The translations under genes were made by a program, and so were the position numbers. Below are positions 62,019 to 64,000 of a stretch of 64,000 nt of DNA, in pieces. Positions within the stretch are counted from its first letter, which is position 1, and every line of letters starts with the position of its first letter. Source of the stretch: Paraburkholderia sabiae (GTDB taxonomy: Bacteria; Pseudomonadota; Gammaproteobacteria; Burkholderiales; Burkholderiaceae); the NCBI RefSeq assembly GCF_030412785.1, contig NZ_CP125296.1:1488001-1552000 (forward strand). Direction: 5' to 3'. Below the pieces are notes generated by a model. It saw only the letters and a list, made by a program, of their open reading frames with translations. It was not told the DNA's origin and did no database searches.

Positions 62019-62284
62019 ATCAGCATATCGACGATCAACCGAGCGGGATCCTAGAACAGGTGAATCTGTGGACCGCCGGACATAACCCGCGCTTATGCTA
62101 GTTTCAAGATCCGTTTAATTAGCCGTGCGCGTCCAGTCGTGCGACACCGACTGGACGCGCACGGAAAGCAAAGCACACCTCTTCGCGATACTTAAACTAA
62201 AAATAGAGCGCGCTTATATTCCTACGCCACATTATTTCCGGTCGCACACTTGCGTCACACCTTGCTCAATGAAGGACGCAGACC

Positions 62285-63472
62285 GTGAACAATTTCGATG
62301 TGGTTGTGATTGGCGCCGGCGTGATCGGCACCTCCGTAGCGTTTCAGCTTTCCAGGCTCGGAGCGAAGAACGTTCTCGTGCTGGATCGTGGACTGATCGG
62401 CGCCGGAACGACCTCTCAGTCGTCCGGCATTCTGCGCACGCACTACTCCGTCAAGGAAAACGTCGAGCTCGCGAGGAAGTCGTGGGAGGTCTTCAACAAC
62501 TTCTCCTCCTACCTGGGCGACGACGAAGCGTCATGCGGCCTGGTGAAGTGCGGATACATGATCGTAGCCAGCGAGGGCGACAAGATCGAACCCTTGCGCG
62601 CTTCGCTGAACCAGCAGAAAGAACAAGGCATTCCGCTCGAATTGCTGAACCGGCAACAAGCCAGAGAGTTGATGCCTATTGCGCGGTTCGACGATGCAGC
62701 CCTTATCGGTTACGAGCCGGAAGCGGGTTTCGCGGATGCCTATCTCGTCGCAACGAGCTTTGCGCGCGCGGCGCGCCGCGGCGGGGTGACGGTCAAGGAA
62801 AATGTCAACGTCAACAAGATTCTGTTCGAGAACGGCAAGGTCGTTGGCGTATCGACGAGCATTGGCGACTTCAGCACATCCACGGTGATCAGTACGCAAA
62901 ACATCTGGACCCCGGAGCTTGCCGGGTGGACGGGCCGCGAACTCCCTGTCATGCCGGAGCGCCATGCCGTGCTCGCGCTCGAATGCGAAGCGGCGAAATA
63001 TACGTTCAACATGCCTGTCTTCAAGGATCTCGCCTCGCCCGGCATGCTGTACTACCGCAGCTATGGCGGCAGTCAGATGCTGGTCAGCGAAGGCGTCGTC
63101 GGCGAGAAGCTGAACGCGGCCGACACCGAGCAAGGCGACATTCCGATGGACTACATCGTCGACGTCGGCGCGCAGGTCGCCGAACGTTTCCCCGAATATG
63201 AAACGGCGGGCATCGCTTCGTCGTGGACGGGTGTCTACGACGTCACACCCGACTGGAACCCTGTCCTCGGCAAGTTGCCGGGAATCGAGGGCCTCATTGT
63301 CGGCTATGGTTTCTCGGGTCACGGCTTCAAGCTGTCGCCGACTGTCGGCCGCGTGCTCGCGCAAGAGGCGCTCGGTCTGCCGACGGATGTATCGCTCAAG
63401 CCGTATTCGATCGAACGATTCGCAACGGGCGAACTCCTGACGGGCAAGTATGGCCTCGGCGCCGTTTCCTGA
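62285..63472 (+). CDS. FAD-dependent oxidoreductase, sarcosine oxidase beta-like (DAO family)
   Basis: 395 residues from a GTG at 62285 with AAGGACG upstream. Dinucleotide motif VVVIGAGVIGTSVAFQL, GTTSQSSGILRTHYS (DAO family) and the C-terminal GYGFSGHGFKLSPTVGR. Soluble monomeric-type enzyme acting on N-methyl or secondary amino acids. The HutD gene follows after 10 bp. Confidence 0.92.
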   Translation: MNNFDVVVIGAGVIGTSVAFQLSRLGAKNVLVLDRGLIGAGTTSQSSGILRTHYSVKENVELARKSWEVFNNFSSYLGDDEASCGLVKCGYMIVASEGDKIEPLRASLNQQKEQGIPLELLNRQQARELMPIARFDDAALIGYEPEAGFADAYLVATSFARAARRGGVTVKENVNVNKILFENGKVVGVSTSIGDFSTSTVISTQNIWTPELAGWTGRELPVMPERHAVLALECEAAKYTFNMPVFKDLASPGMLYYRSYGGSQMLVSEGVVGEKLNAADTEQGDIPMDYIVDVGAQVAERFPEYETAGIASSWTGVYDVTPDWNPVLGKLPGIEGLIVGYGFSGHGFKLSPTVGRVLAQEALGLPTDVSLKPYSIERFATGELLTGKYGLGAVS

Positions 63473-63482
63473 GGACGCGCCG

Positions 63483-64000
63483 ATGTCTGCGGTGATCGTG
63501 CGAGAGATCGCGTCAGTGCCCTCCGAAAAATGGCGAAACGGCAAGGGCGTAACAAAAACCCTCGCCATGGACGGTGCAAACTGGCGCGTCAGCATTGCAG
63601 AAGTCGAACGCGACGGTCCGTATTCGACGTTCGAAGGTATGACGCGGCTATCCGTCGTTCTCCGCGGAAATGGTGTCGTGCTGCGTGCCGACGATCTGAT
63701 CACGACACTGACACCGCTCGCTGCCGCCGAATATGACGGCGCAATCGCGTGGGACGCTTCGTTGACAGACGGGCCAGTCACCGCGCTCAACGTCATGTGC
63801 AAACGATCGGTCTGTCGCTCAACCATTCGGGCGCTAACGGGTGTAGCGATTGTGCCGGCGGGCGCCAGCGCCATCGTGCTGGCCGTCGGACGTGCATGTC
63901 ATGTCTCCGCTCTATCGGAGACAGCACCGCAGCGGATCGATGCAAACAGCTTCGCGGTCTTTCGAAATCTGGAACACCCGGTTCGGATCATCCCCGACAC
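63483..64000 (+). CDS. hutD: HutD family protein (cut by right edge)
   Basis: At least 172 residues, open to the end of the window. Typical HutD opening (WRNGKGVTKTLAMDG) and TRLSVVLRGNGVVL, a double-cupin fold. HutD/Ves proteins accompany histidine utilisation and other amino-acid catabolic operons; function unknown, possibly metabolite binding. Cotranscribed with the flavin oxidase. Confidence 0.9.
   Translation, partial: MSAVIVREIASVPSEKWRNGKGVTKTLAMDGANWRVSIAEVERDGPYSTFEGMTRLSVVLRGNGVVLRADDLITTLTPLAAAEYDGAIAWDASLTDGPVTALNVMCKRSVCRSTIRALTGVAIVPAGASAIVLAVGRACHVSALSETAPQRIDANSFAVFRNLEHPVRIIPD

Overview
The window reads as GC-rich beta-proteobacterial DNA, most likely Paraburkholderia, Caballeronia or a close relative, and probably a secondary replicon. 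The basis is the gene style: many short catabolic operons each with its own LysR, IclR, AraC or GlxA-type regulator, TRAP importers, DUF1479 and DUF1488 proteins, a DUF3701-type integrase and long HAMP-array sensor kinases. No tRNA, rRNA or CRISPR was found.

Layout. (1) 1-3908: a soluble sensor kinase with a tandem HAMP array, cut by the window edge. (2) 4.3-9.0 kb: a DUF1479 oxygenase / sugar-binding protein / aldo-keto reductase operon, divergent from an AraC regulator, then an MBL-fold hydrolase. (3) 10.2-23.1 kb: a large catabolic locus. On the minus strand an IclR regulator is followed by tightly overlapping genes for a crotonase resembling ethylmalonyl-CoA decarboxylase, a split B12-dependent acyl-CoA mutase, a class III CoA-transferase and the MeaB chaperone, then a TRAP importer and an SDR. 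On the plus strand lie an MFS importer, a lactonase-type amidohydrolase and a class II aldolase. TTCGAAAT operator pairs sit at both promoters. The set recalls the E. coli Sbm cycle (mutase, MeaB, decarboxylase, CoA-transferase), but with different protein lineages and a dedicated dicarboxylate importer. (4) 23.1-30.2 kb: a small gene under a palindromic operator, flagellin with a sigma-28 promoter, a TetR regulator, a GH19 lysozyme-like enzyme, secreted proteins, and a diaminopropionate ammonia-lyase / M20 amidohydrolase pair.

(5) 30.2-43.1 kb: an accessory, decaying region. It holds an Lrp regulator, a RepB-type partition pseudogene, an SSB-like gene, a LysR remnant, a cytochrome c and cold-shock pair, a lytic transglycosylase, a SUI1-family gene, a tyrosine recombinase, a frameshifted DUF1488 gene, HU, and a complete IS21-family element that has split a SET-domain gene with a 5-bp target duplication.

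(6) 43.2-64 kb: catabolism of onium or imino-acid compounds. Present are a Rieske oxygenase and its reductase with a GlxA-type regulator; an M24 protein with DddP-like metal-site spacing; RidA; a D-amino-acid-oxidase-fold oxidase; a KamA-type radical SAM enzyme with its own ferredoxin; a DUF1330 protein; a proline-racemase-superfamily and Ldh2 pair; a DddQ-like cupin; a polyamine-type binding protein; a TetR regulator; ETF-ubiquinone oxidoreductase; a sarcosine-oxidase-like flavoprotein; and HutD, cut by the right edge. Two unrelated DMSP-lyase-like folds within about 10 kb, and the Sbm-like dicarboxylate operon, are the most interesting features.
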